This document shows positions 1 through 6,832 of a stretch of 7,562 nucleotides of DNA, one piece after another; position 1 is the stretch's first letter, and each line of letters starts with the position of its first letter. Position numbers and translations under genes: made by a program. The notes under the pieces were generated by a model, which saw nothing but the letters and a program-made list of their open reading frames with translations, had not been told where the DNA came from and did no database searches. The stretch comes from Desulfobacterales bacterium. GTDB lineage: Bacteria > Desulfobacterota > Desulfobacteria > Desulfobacterales > C00003106. The stretch is from contig JAUVFC010000084.1 in the NCBI GenBank assembly GCA_030594505.1, positions 1 through 7,562 of the forward strand, in the 5' to 3' direction.

Positions 1-978
1 CCATGTTTTAACGAAGAGACCACCCTTCCCCTAACAGTCAGGGATATTCCACGCACAATCGAGGGTATAGACGAAATACAGATTCTTGTTATCGATGATG
101 GCAGTACAGATCGTACAACCGAGGTTGCCAAAAAAATAGGCGTTGACCATATAGTTAAATTTAACAAGAACAAAGGTTTGGGCAAAGCCTTCAATGCCGG
201 GCTCGATGCCTCCATTAAGTTCGGTGCTGATATCATCGTCAATACTGATGCAGACAACCAATATAAAGGTGAAGATATTTCAAAATTGGTCAAACCAATA
301 CTGGATGGAAAGGCTGATATTGTTGTTGGTGACCGTCAAATAAATAACATTAAACATTTTTCTTTTAGTAAAAAAGTTTTACAGAGACTGGGAAGCTGGG
401 TGGTTAGAAAATTTTCTAAAACCAATATACCGGATACCACCAGTGGATTTCGCGCTTATAGTAAGGATGCTGCTTTAAGATTGAATATAATCTCTCCTTT
501 TACTTACACCCTCGAATCTATCATCCAGGCCGGGAAGAAAAATATGGCTATTGTCCATGTACCTATCAGGACTAATGAGAAATTGAGGGAATCGAGACTC
601 TTTAAAAGCATCCCCGCTTATATTAAAAGATCCGTGGTAACGATTATCCGGATGTACACCATGTTTCAACCGTTGAGGGTTTTCTTTTATGTGGGCATAT
701 CATTTTTTTCCCTCGGCTCACTCGGCATCTTGAGATTTCTATACTTCTACTTTGCCGGGGGTGGTGCAGGCCATATCCAGTCTCTGGTAATCTCGGGGGT
801 GCTTATTATTATGGGATTTATGCTCTTCATGATAGGCCTTGTAGCAGATATCATCTCCTTCAACCGCCAATTAATTGAAGACACCTTGTACAGGGTAAAG
901 AAGATGGAATTGAAGATGTCAGAGGACGAGGCAAAGAAGGCTGAAAAAGGGAAAATGAAGGAACCGATCTTTTATTGA
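1..978 (+). CDS. GT2 family glycosyltransferase, DPM1/GtrB-like, membrane anchored (5' truncated)
   Basis: The reading frame is open from base 1, so the start codon lies upstream; the first visible residues, PCFNEE, are the usual GT2 opening motif, so only about ten residues should be missing. Of 325 visible residues, 31-37 read IDDGSTD (nucleotide binding) and 83-85 read DAD (the metal-binding DXD in NTDADNQ). TTSGFRAY and the later R-S-R-L-F-K-S-I stretch are typical of the dolichyl/polyprenyl-phosphate hexose synthase group. Two hydrophobic helices at about 227-251 and 260-283 are followed by a charged tail (KKMELKMSEDEAKK), as in GtrB-type enzymes. Family knowledge suggests transfer of a sugar from a nucleotide donor to a polyprenyl phosphate at the cytoplasmic membrane; donor and acceptor are not readable. 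It lies 45 bases upstream of a GT4 gene, probably in the same operon. GT2 assignment is firm, the DPM-like role likely. Confidence 0.9.
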   Translation, partial: PCFNEETTLPLTVRDIPRTIEGIDEIQILVIDDGSTDRTTEVAKKIGVDHIVKFNKNKGLGKAFNAGLDASIKFGADIIVNTDADNQYKGEDISKLVKPILDGKADIVVGDRQINNIKHFSFSKKVLQRLGSWVVRKFSKTNIPDTTSGFRAYSKDAALRLNIISPFTYTLESIIQAGKKNMAIVHVPIRTNEKLRESRLFKSIPAYIKRSVVTIIRMYTMFQPLRVFFYVGISFFSLGSLGILRFLYFYFAGGGAGHIQSLVISGVLIIMGFMLFMIGLVADIISFNRQLIEDTLYRVKKMELKMSEDEAKKAEKGKMKEPIFY

Positions 979-1011
979 AAAATCCCTCCTGTTTTGTTTC
1001 CAGCTTTTTAT

Positions 1012-1017
1012 AAAGGA
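1012..1017 (+). promoter_or_regulatory. Ribosome binding site that fixes the start of the GT4 gene
   Basis: AAAGGA lies six bases before the ATG at 1024. An in-frame TTG at 994 would add ten residues (MFPAFYKGTK), but it has no comparable Shine-Dalgarno sequence. The ATG also places the conserved N-terminal strand (MNIAVVSHDS) right at the protein start, as in other GT4 enzymes. Confidence 0.7.
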
Positions 1018-1023
1018 ACTAAA

Positions 1024-2145
1024 ATGAATATCGCCGTCGTATCTCATGACTCGTTCTGGCCCCTTAAAGGCGGGGGTGGGATAAGAGTCTTCTGGGTTAC
1101 AAAAAAAATGGTGGAAAGGAACCACAAGATTACCGTAATCGCCCCTTTTTTATCAACTAATGGTCTGGAGAATGATTTTGCTTCGATAAAGATTGGTAAT
1201 TTAGGCCAAATTACTCGGTTTGTTAAATTCAAAGAGGTCGTTTATCTATTTTTGATGATAAAAATATTTTTTAAGCTTCTAATAACAAGATTTGATTTGA
1301 TATATGCCCATAACGTTGTCGCTGGCTTTCCCGCCCTTTTAGTTGCTAAACTGAAAGGAAAACCGATTGTCTTTGACATGGATGATATTCTTACCGGTTA
1401 TTCAAAGAATAGGTTTATCTATAATTTAGGCCCCGCCATGGATTATTTTACCGCTAAACATTCGGATTTAATAATTGTAATGTCTCGATACTTAGAGAAG
1501 AAGCTGAGATCAAAAAAAATTAATCACATCTATAACATACCTCATGGAGTAGATTTATCCATATTTAAACCGGAAAAATGGAGAAAGGATTTTATCGTAT
1601 ATGCCGGAGGAATAGAGAAAAACGATGGGGTTTTACTTGTCCCCAGGGCAGCAAAAAAGGTGTTGAAAATATTTCCTCATGAGAGATTTCTTTTTTTAGG
1701 GGATGGCAGGGACCTTCCTAATCTTAAAAGGATTGTAAAAGAAGAAAACTTGGAGAATCATTTTATATTCAAAGGATGGATCGATCACAAGGAAGTTCCA
1801 CGTTATCTTTCGAGATCTAAGATCGGACTTATAACAAGTCTGAAGTCAATAGCTACTGAGGCATCTTCTACGCTGAGGGCCTATGAATATATGGCTTCTG
1901 GACTTCCTGTGATTGTACCCGATCTGGATGGGATGGTAGAGCAGGTGGACAATGGTACGAGGGGATTGATCTTTAAATGTGGGGATGCTGAAGACCTTGC
2001 GGATAAGATTCTTTTGCTTTTAGAAAACAGGGCCCTCTGCGAGAAGTTGAGTATGCAAGGGAGGAAATATATTTCAAGCAACTGCGATTGGGATAAAAAT
2101 GCAAAAAAAATTGTCGAAATATGTGAGGATTGCGGGGTTAATTAA
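1024..2145 (+). CDS. GT4 family glycosyltransferase (GT-B fold)
   Basis: The 373-residue product has the usual length and two-domain GT-B layout of GT4 enzymes, retaining transferases that use nucleotide-sugar donors. The N-terminal domain opens with MNIAVVSHDS, followed by a glycine-rich loop (GGGG, residues 16-19) and the typical V-ERNHKITVIAP strand. The linker motif PHGVDLSIF is at 173-181, the donor-domain GDG at 226-228, and the signature region LRAYEYMASGLPVIVPD at 284-300. The classical EX7E motif is slightly altered: E288 is present, but the preceding glutamate, E279, is one residue further away, so the first glutamate is not in the standard place. No signal peptide or membrane segment is evident, so it probably acts at the cytoplasmic face of the membrane. 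The gene is markedly AT-rich. Family is firm; sugar, acceptor and linkage cannot be inferred. Confidence 0.93.
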   Translation: MNIAVVSHDSFWPLKGGGGIRVFWVTKKMVERNHKITVIAPFLSTNGLENDFASIKIGNLGQITRFVKFKEVVYLFLMIKIFFKLLITRFDLIYAHNVVAGFPALLVAKLKGKPIVFDMDDILTGYSKNRFIYNLGPAMDYFTAKHSDLIIVMSRYLEKKLRSKKINHIYNIPHGVDLSIFKPEKWRKDFIVYAGGIEKNDGVLLVPRAAKKVLKIFPHERFLFLGDGRDLPNLKRIVKEENLENHFIFKGWIDHKEVPRYLSRSKIGLITSLKSIATEASSTLRAYEYMASGLPVIVPDLDGMVEQVDNGTRGLIFKCGDAEDLADKILLLLENRALCEKLSMQGRKYISSNCDWDKNAKKIVEICEDCGVN

Positions 2146-2310
2146 AACAATTAGTCCCCTTGAATAAAAAACGGATATCACAAGGCTTTGCTTTAATGAC
2201 CAGGTATTGAACTGCTATATTCTCTTCCCACTCGCCGTCACAAAAAACCACCAATAGTACTTCCAAGAATTTAAAAATTTTTTTACAGAAAGACCCCTTA
2301 AAAGGTTCAC
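2146..2310 (+). other. AT-rich intergenic gap, no gene seen
   Basis: This 165-base gap is the longest non-coding stretch in the window. It holds no open frame with a ribosome binding site; the longest candidates are 4 and 16 codons. TATATT at 2216-2221 resembles a -10 box, but the region about 17 bases upstream (TTAATG) is a poor -35. A run of A then T (about 2272-2284) sits close to the next gene. No strong G+C hairpin followed by T-run terminator is visible after the GT4 gene. It could carry a promoter for the radical SAM genes, but the sequence alone does not establish that. Confidence 0.4.
2300..2305 (+). promoter_or_regulatory. Ribosome binding site of the first radical SAM gene
   Basis: AAAAGG is five bases upstream of the ATG at 2311 and supports that start. 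It forms one arm of a short inverted repeat (CCTT at 2296-2299, AAGG at 2302-2305), too small to be a convincing structure. Confidence 0.55.
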
Positions 2311-3444
2311 ATGTCAGAAGTATCGGTTAGTAAAATATTCGGATTCGGCGAAGTATTGTCTCAGCTATATAATATCGTATTCCGCCGTCGCTTGGAGTTT
2401 AAATTTGAATTGATCCCTTATGTTTCTGAGGGACTTACTCTGAAAAAAATAGCAAACTTTTTCATCTTTGGATTGAACCAGTTCATTCTGCAGTCAAAAC
2501 CTCTCGGATACCCGTTAATTGCCCAGGTTGAACCTACAAATTTCTGCAACCTTTCCTGCCCGTTATGCCTTACAACCTCGGTGACCCCCTCTCGTCTTAG
2601 ATCCATCATGCCCTTTGAAACATTCAAAAAATTGATCGACGAGGTTGGTGACTACCTGTTGCTTATAGTGCTCTGGAACTGGGGGGAACCCTTTTTGAAC
2701 CCTGATATTTTCAGGATGATTAAATATGCGAAATCTAAAAACATCATTATCCATTGCTCTACCAACGGCAACGTGAGATTCAACGAAAAAATGACGGAAG
2801 AACTTCTGGACTCCGGTCTTGACACGTTGATAGTAGCAGTGGACGGGGCTACGGAGGAAACTTACAGGAAATACCGGAAAGGAGGAAGTTTGCAGAAGGT
2901 TTTGACAAACATCAGAACCATCGTCAACGCAAAAAAGAGAAAAGGAATTGAAACTCCACGCCTTAATTTGAGATTCGTTGTAATGCGGCAAAACGAAAGG
3001 GAGATACCCTTGATAAAAAAGCTCGCCAGAGAGCTCGACGTGGATTACCTGACCTTCAAGGCGGTATATATGCCCTGTGAACTTGGAGAAGAGCTGGACA
3101 GAAACTATGTACCCGAGAATCAAAAATACCGCCAGTACGAGTACGAGGATAGAAACTTCGTCAGGAAAAAAAAGTCCTTTAGATGCGTGCGCCCGTGGAA
3201 GAGGATCACGGTTGACGCACTGGGAGAGGTTATTTCATGTGAATTTGATTACAAAAGCACACACTCTTTCGGGAAATTAAAAGGTGATAAATCCGTGATG
3301 GCCATCTGGAAAAGCCATAAAGCGGTTGATTTCCGGAAACACTTCAATATGGGATGGAACGAGTATTATCTCTGTAAAGATTGTACATACAAAAACATGA
3401 CGGTCGAGGACTGCAACATAGAGAAAATCGACCTTAAACACTGA
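2311..3444 (+). CDS. Radical SAM/SPASM-like enzyme, first paralogue
   Basis: The 377-residue protein has a 70-residue N-terminal extension, then a radical SAM core with the CX3CX2C motif at C79, C83 and C86 (binding the [4Fe-4S] cluster that cleaves S-adenosylmethionine). Further core motifs are WGEP (124-127, in the place of the common GGEP), STNG (150-153) and VAVDG (175-179). The C-terminus has SPASM-type cysteines: C292, twelve residues, G305, four residues, C310, then CKDC (C355, C358) and C368. This suggests at least one auxiliary iron-sulfur cluster. It is homologous along its whole length to the protein encoded at 4533. SPASM enzymes modify peptides, or in some cases sugars; with glycosyltransferases on both sides and no precursor peptide seen, a carbohydrate substrate is the preferred inference. 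Start ATG follows AAAAGG at five bases. Domain call firm, reaction unknown. Confidence 0.93.
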   Translation: MSEVSVSKIFGFGEVLSQLYNIVFRRRLEFKFELIPYVSEGLTLKKIANFFIFGLNQFILQSKPLGYPLIAQVEPTNFCNLSCPLCLTTSVTPSRLRSIMPFETFKKLIDEVGDYLLLIVLWNWGEPFLNPDIFRMIKYAKSKNIIIHCSTNGNVRFNEKMTEELLDSGLDTLIVAVDGATEETYRKYRKGGSLQKVLTNIRTIVNAKKRKGIETPRLNLRFVVMRQNEREIPLIKKLARELDVDYLTFKAVYMPCELGEELDRNYVPENQKYRQYEYEDRNFVRKKKSFRCVRPWKRITVDALGEVISCEFDYKSTHSFGKLKGDKSVMAIWKSHKAVDFRKHFNMGWNEYYLCKDCTYKNMTVEDCNIEKIDLKH

Positions 3445-3450
3445 CATTAG

Positions 3451-3470
3451 GCCCTTTTTAAAAGAGGGGC
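3451..3470 (+). promoter_or_regulatory. Short hairpin covering the Shine-Dalgarno-like sequence of the GT2 gene at 3484
   Basis: The 20 bases directly after the radical SAM stop codon can fold into an eight-base-pair stem (GCCCTTTT with AGAGGGGC, including two G-U pairs) and a four-base loop. The 3' arm contains AGAGGGG, the only purine-rich Shine-Dalgarno-like stretch before the ATG at 3484, at a long distance of 14 bases. What follows (TTATCTATTA) is not a solid T-run, so it is a poor intrinsic terminator. It could dampen translation of the GT2 or protect the upstream message end. Base pairing is read directly; function is inference. Confidence 0.35.
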
Positions 3471-3483
3471 TTATCTATTAGTT

Positions 3484-4536
3484 ATGACGGAAAGGAAAGC
3501 ACAGATACCCGATTTTACCATATTTGTGCCCATCATCCACCCCCTTGAGAATCTCAAGCGGTGTATGAGTTCGCTCGATGGGCTCGATTATCCCAGGGAG
3601 CGCTTCCAGGTGGTCTTCGTGGACTGCCGTGAGGTAGAAGGTGTTGAGGAGTTCTTAAAAGAGAACCTTCCCGGGCACGGGTTTCGCGCGGTAACGTTAA
3701 GTCTTGGTGCTCGACCTTCAACGGGACTTCCGCACTGGCTCACCGAAGGACGCCTTAACGAGGCCCGCAATTATACGGTCGAAAATGTACCGGGCAGGTG
3801 CTACGTGTTCACGGAAGACGACTGCACGTTCGAGGTGGATTGGTTAAAAAAGATAGCAGGCGCACTGGGAGACGGGGTGGGCGCCGTGGGAGGACCGGAT
3901 CTTCTTCCATCCGGAATGGGATGGCTCCCCAGGGTCATAGACTGTGTTCTCAACTCGTATCTTGGAACGGCCGGTACGCGAAGAGGAGACGGCCGTAGAA
4001 AAGACCGTTTTCACCTCCGCAAGGAAAACATGGCGGTGCCGGCATGGGTTTTCGAGCGTGTAGGGAAATTTCCTGAAAAAAAACAACTGGGCGGAGAGAT
4101 GAGCCTTACACAGCTCATCCGCAAAGCCGGACTTAAGGTCCTGTACCTTTCCGAAAACCCCGTTTGGCATCGAAGGGAAGCGAAATTCAGCACCTTTTTC
4201 CGGCTTACAGCATATATGGCCTCTGAAAAGGTACGGCTTATGCGCGAGATGCGCACCTTTATTCCGAGCCCCCACTTCGTTGTGCTACTGGCGGCCATCT
4301 CTGTCCCTCTTATCATACTCTTCTCTCTGGTAAACAGCTATGCTCGTCTGTTTATAGTGGCAACGGCCTGTGCATATCTTGTAGCCTTGATTGCCTGCGC
4401 GGTCAGTTCTGCACTGCGTACTCGAAGCGTTTCAGTAGGACTCGGGATTTTTATACTCATCCCTGCCCATCATCTGGGCATTACCTTTGGCACCACAAAA
4501 GGCGCCTTTTCAAGGATAAAGCCCGACAGAGTGTGA
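3484..4536 (+). CDS. GT2 family glycosyltransferase with C-terminal membrane helices, ExoA-like
   Basis: The 350-residue product starts with a GT-A domain: FTIFVPIIHPLENLKRCMSS, then the strand VVFVDCRE (43-50), RLNEARN (90-96), the metal-site strand VFTEDDCTFEVDWL (EDD at 111-113), AVGGPD (134-139) and ENMAVPAWVFERVGKF (181-196). The C-terminal third holds about three hydrophobic helices (roughly 264-283, 287-309, 316-338) and ends HHLGITFGTTKG, like the membrane-bound ExoA type that extends lipid-linked exopolysaccharide repeat units. Two motifs are unusual: the DDGSTDGT-like segment is replaced by VDCREVEG, and the usual acceptor-side ED is GE (204-205). The gene is more G+C-rich than those upstream. 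It starts 39 bases after the first radical SAM gene and its stop overlaps the next start (GTGA). GT2 family is firm; substrates are unknown. Confidence 0.92.
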   Translation: MTERKAQIPDFTIFVPIIHPLENLKRCMSSLDGLDYPRERFQVVFVDCREVEGVEEFLKENLPGHGFRAVTLSLGARPSTGLPHWLTEGRLNEARNYTVENVPGRCYVFTEDDCTFEVDWLKKIAGALGDGVGAVGGPDLLPSGMGWLPRVIDCVLNSYLGTAGTRRGDGRRKDRFHLRKENMAVPAWVFERVGKFPEKKQLGGEMSLTQLIRKAGLKVLYLSENPVWHRREAKFSTFFRLTAYMASEKVRLMREMRTFIPSPHFVVLLAAISVPLIILFSLVNSYARLFIVATACAYLVALIACAVSSALRTRSVSVGLGIFILIPAHHLGITFGTTKGAFSRIKPDRV

Positions 4537-5684
4537 ATTCCATGGAGAGAGCTTCCATCGGCAAAGCTTTTAGAATCGTAGCCAGACTGCTTTTCCTGAG
4601 ACGCTTTACACTGACCTTCGATCAGCTGCATTTCCAGCTAAATAATCTCTCTTTGAGAAAAAGGTTGAACCTTTTAATCCAGGGTGCCCAGTTGACAGCG
4701 AGGTCGGTTCACAGCTTCGGTTTCCCGCCCATATTGCAGATTGAACCCGCAAACGTATGTAACCTTCGCTGCCTCACGTGCGCAACCGGGGCGGAGCTCA
4801 TAAAGCGCCCTCAGGCTCTAATGCCCTTTGAAATGTACAAAAGTGTGATCGATCAGGCAAAGGACTACGTATGCATGGTAGCCTTCTGGTCCTGGGGCGA
4901 GCCGTTCATAAACAAGGATGCCTTACGAATGATCCGTTATGCAAAGGATAAGGGTCTTCTTGTCCACACCAGCACCAACGGACACTTCTTCGGCACAAGA
5001 GAGCGCGCCAGGCAGGTCATAGAGTCGGGTCTCGACAGCATGATTGTGGCTGTGGACGGTCTCGATCAATCAACTTATGAAAGGTATCGAAAGGGCGGCG
5101 ATCTCAATCTCGTCATTAAATCCATCGAGAACCTGCTGGCAGAGCGCACACTGGCTGGGGCGAAGCACCCTCTTATTACTTTTAGATTCATAGTTATGAA
5201 ACACAATGAACACCAGGCATACAAGGTGAAGGATTTTGCAAAAAACCTTGGTGTTGATGTCGTTACATTCAGGTCCGCAGTTTTGCGACGCGGCAAAACC
5301 GATAGAGAGAATGACCTATTGCCGGATGAATCTACATATCAGATGCATGAGTCTCAAAACCCGTCAGCCAAAGGCTTGCATATAAGACCAAAAAATCTCT
5401 GTCATCGTCCATATGCTAATTTAACGGTCTTCAGTGACGGCAGTGTCGTAGCCTGCGAAGAGGATTACGATGCCGTGTTTCCCATGGGAAATGTCTCCAA
5501 ACAGAGTCTTAGAGATATTTTATCCTCGAGTAATTTTAAAAAATTCCTTTATGAGTTCAAAAAAGATCCAAGGCAGTTTTACTTTTGCAAGAGCTGCGAA
5601 CTGCTCGATTCGAGATATAAGACTCACAACGTAAAGACGTATATTTTGAATCCGGAACTGTATAATCATGCATGCAAGGCTTAG
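4533..5684 (+). CDS. Radical SAM/SPASM-like enzyme, second paralogue
   Basis: The 383-residue protein parallels the one encoded at 2311 from end to end: a basic N-terminal extension, radical SAM motif CX3CX2C at C76, C80 and C83 within EPANVCNLRCLTC, WGEP at 121-124, STNG at 147-150, AVDG at 173-176, and a shared TYERYRKGGDL segment. C-terminal cysteines are C290, twelve residues, G303, four residues, C308, then CKSC (C352, C355). It lacks a counterpart of the fifth cysteine, C368, of its paralogue, so a single four-cysteine auxiliary cluster is the simplest reading. The GTG at 4533 overlaps the upstream stop by four bases, favouring translational coupling; an ATG at 4542, three codons later, is a fair alternative start. 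Probably acts in the cytoplasm on the same pathway as its paralogue, possibly on a different position or sugar. Substrate not known. Confidence 0.92.
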   Translation: MNSMERASIGKAFRIVARLLFLRRFTLTFDQLHFQLNNLSLRKRLNLLIQGAQLTARSVHSFGFPPILQIEPANVCNLRCLTCATGAELIKRPQALMPFEMYKSVIDQAKDYVCMVAFWSWGEPFINKDALRMIRYAKDKGLLVHTSTNGHFFGTRERARQVIESGLDSMIVAVDGLDQSTYERYRKGGDLNLVIKSIENLLAERTLAGAKHPLITFRFIVMKHNEHQAYKVKDFAKNLGVDVVTFRSAVLRRGKTDRENDLLPDESTYQMHESQNPSAKGLHIRPKNLCHRPYANLTVFSDGSVVACEEDYDAVFPMGNVSKQSLRDILSSSNFKKFLYEFKKDPRQFYFCKSCELLDSRYKTHNVKTYILNPELYNHACKA

Positions 5685-6786
5685 AAGTCTTCTTCTTAAA
5701 TCCGGTGGTTATGGCATTGCCCGCAATCTCTACAAGCGCCTTGAAAAACGCGACCTCGAACAGTGTGTTCGCGCCTTGCTTAGCTCAGGCGTTACGCCGC
5801 TACCCGATTCAGTCTTTTTTGAACCGACCCTGCGATGCAATCTCCGGTGCAAGATGTGTTATCAAGACCGCGTGGCCTTGAATGAGCGCGGGGAGATTTC
5901 GTTGGACAGGATTAAAAATTTTTTCGACTCCAATACGTTCCTTCGAAAGGTTGCCCTTTCCGGTGGGGAGATATTCGTCCGTCGTGATATGGCCGAATTA
6001 ATCAGACATCTCGATAGGACACGGGATATAGTAATCTCGACAAATGGCACACTCATAGGGGAGGCGGAAATCGCGCTCCTTCAAAGTTGCCGCAGGCTTA
6101 TTTCGGTCTGTATTTCCCTGGACGGTCCAAGACCGGTCCATGATTCTATCCGCGGCACCCCAGGTTCTTACGACAAGGCCGTTGGGGCGATAAAGGCCCT
6201 CGTCCCCGTTATCCCTGTATCCGTTACCTGCGTGATACTGAAGGAAAACCTGAAGTTTCTTCCTGATATTGTAGATCAATGCGCTCAAATGGGTGTAAGA
6301 AAGATGAAGTTCGAACTGGAAAGGATTTATACGGAAGAGATTAAAAATCAAGCATCTTTGGAAGCCGATATCGCCTCCGGCAGTCTTCCCATGACATCTA
6401 AACGTTCCCGCGGTTACTCTCTGGAAAGCTTCCGAAATACAATCCATAATTGCAAAAAAAGGGCAGAGAAAGCCGGATTGCACCTGACATTCGATCCCGA
6501 GTTCCTCCCTGAAGAGACCGAGGATTGCTATGAGTCCAATCTTCGAATGAATAGACGTTATATCTGTCAAGCTTTTCGCCTGGCAACCATCACACCGAGC
6601 GGAGAGCTGATTCATTGCTATGCGATACGAGTTCCCTTCGGTAGCGTTATTGATAATCCATTCGAAAAAATCTGGAATTCCGAAAGTGCAAACACGTTCA
6701 GAAAAAAGTTGCTCATGAACAATTTAACGCCTGCGTGTGAGAACTGTCTTTATCTCGCACCTGTTCGAGAGAATTTGCCCATATAA
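5668..6786 (+). CDS. Radical SAM/SPASM-like enzyme, third and divergent copy
   Basis: The 372-residue protein has the radical SAM motif CX3CX2C at C57, C61 and C64 (LRCNLRCKMC), then SGGE at 98-101 (the common GGE form, unlike WGEP in the two preceding enzymes), STNG at 124-127 and SLDGP at 150-154 followed by H-D-S-I-R-G, a typical MoaA/PqqE-like stretch. The C-terminus carries C300, eleven residues, G312, four residues, C317, and CENC (C357, C360): again a four-cysteine SPASM/twitch-like set, ending 12 residues later. The start ATG overlaps the upstream gene by 17 bases in another frame, and GGAA lies ten bases before it, so it is likely coupled to the upstream gene. It probably belongs to a different radical SAM subfamily with its own reaction step. 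Domain call firm; role on a glycan is inferred only from neighbours. Confidence 0.92.
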   Translation: MHARLRSLLLKSGGYGIARNLYKRLEKRDLEQCVRALLSSGVTPLPDSVFFEPTLRCNLRCKMCYQDRVALNERGEISLDRIKNFFDSNTFLRKVALSGGEIFVRRDMAELIRHLDRTRDIVISTNGTLIGEAEIALLQSCRRLISVCISLDGPRPVHDSIRGTPGSYDKAVGAIKALVPVIPVSVTCVILKENLKFLPDIVDQCAQMGVRKMKFELERIYTEEIKNQASLEADIASGSLPMTSKRSRGYSLESFRNTIHNCKKRAEKAGLHLTFDPEFLPEETEDCYESNLRMNRRYICQAFRLATITPSGELIHCYAIRVPFGSVIDNPFEKIWNSESANTFRKKLLMNNLTPACENCLYLAPVRENLPI

Positions 6787-6832
6787 CTAATTCAAGGATT
6801 CTAAAAATAAAAGCCTTTAATCTTTTTCTAAA

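Noticed and set aside
2207..2257. Possible 16-codon peptide in the gap, considered as a precursor peptide for the radical SAM enzymes
   Set aside because: It begins with TTG, has no ribosome binding site and shows no leader-like or modifiable core pattern.
2563..3123. Open frame of 186 codons on the minus strand
   Set aside because: It lies fully inside the radical SAM gene on the opposite strand, has no recognisable motif, and the + strand frame has clear cluster-binding and SPASM motifs. It is a shadow.
3445..3483. Intrinsic terminator between the first radical SAM gene and the GT2 gene
   Set aside because: The stem is short with two G-U pairs and is not followed by a continuous T-run; the downstream gene is close and on the same strand.
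3844..4316. Two overlapping minus-strand frames inside the GT2 gene
   Set aside because: They are antisense to a well-supported GT2 domain and probably arise from the higher G+C content there.
2608..4833. Identical 13-base string (ATGCCCTTTGAAA) in the two paralogous radical SAM genes at 2608 and 4821
   Set aside because: It encodes the same conserved MPFE residues at homologous positions, so it reflects shared ancestry rather than a functional DNA repeat.
5672..5881. Alternative + strand frame of 69 codons at the start of the third radical SAM gene
   Set aside because: It starts four bases after the radical SAM ATG in another frame and gives no recognisable protein; the 5668 frame contains the CX3CX2C motif.
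5998..6615. Open frame of 205 codons on the minus strand
   Set aside because: It is antisense to the third radical SAM gene, whose frame carries all expected motifs; the antisense translation resembles no family.
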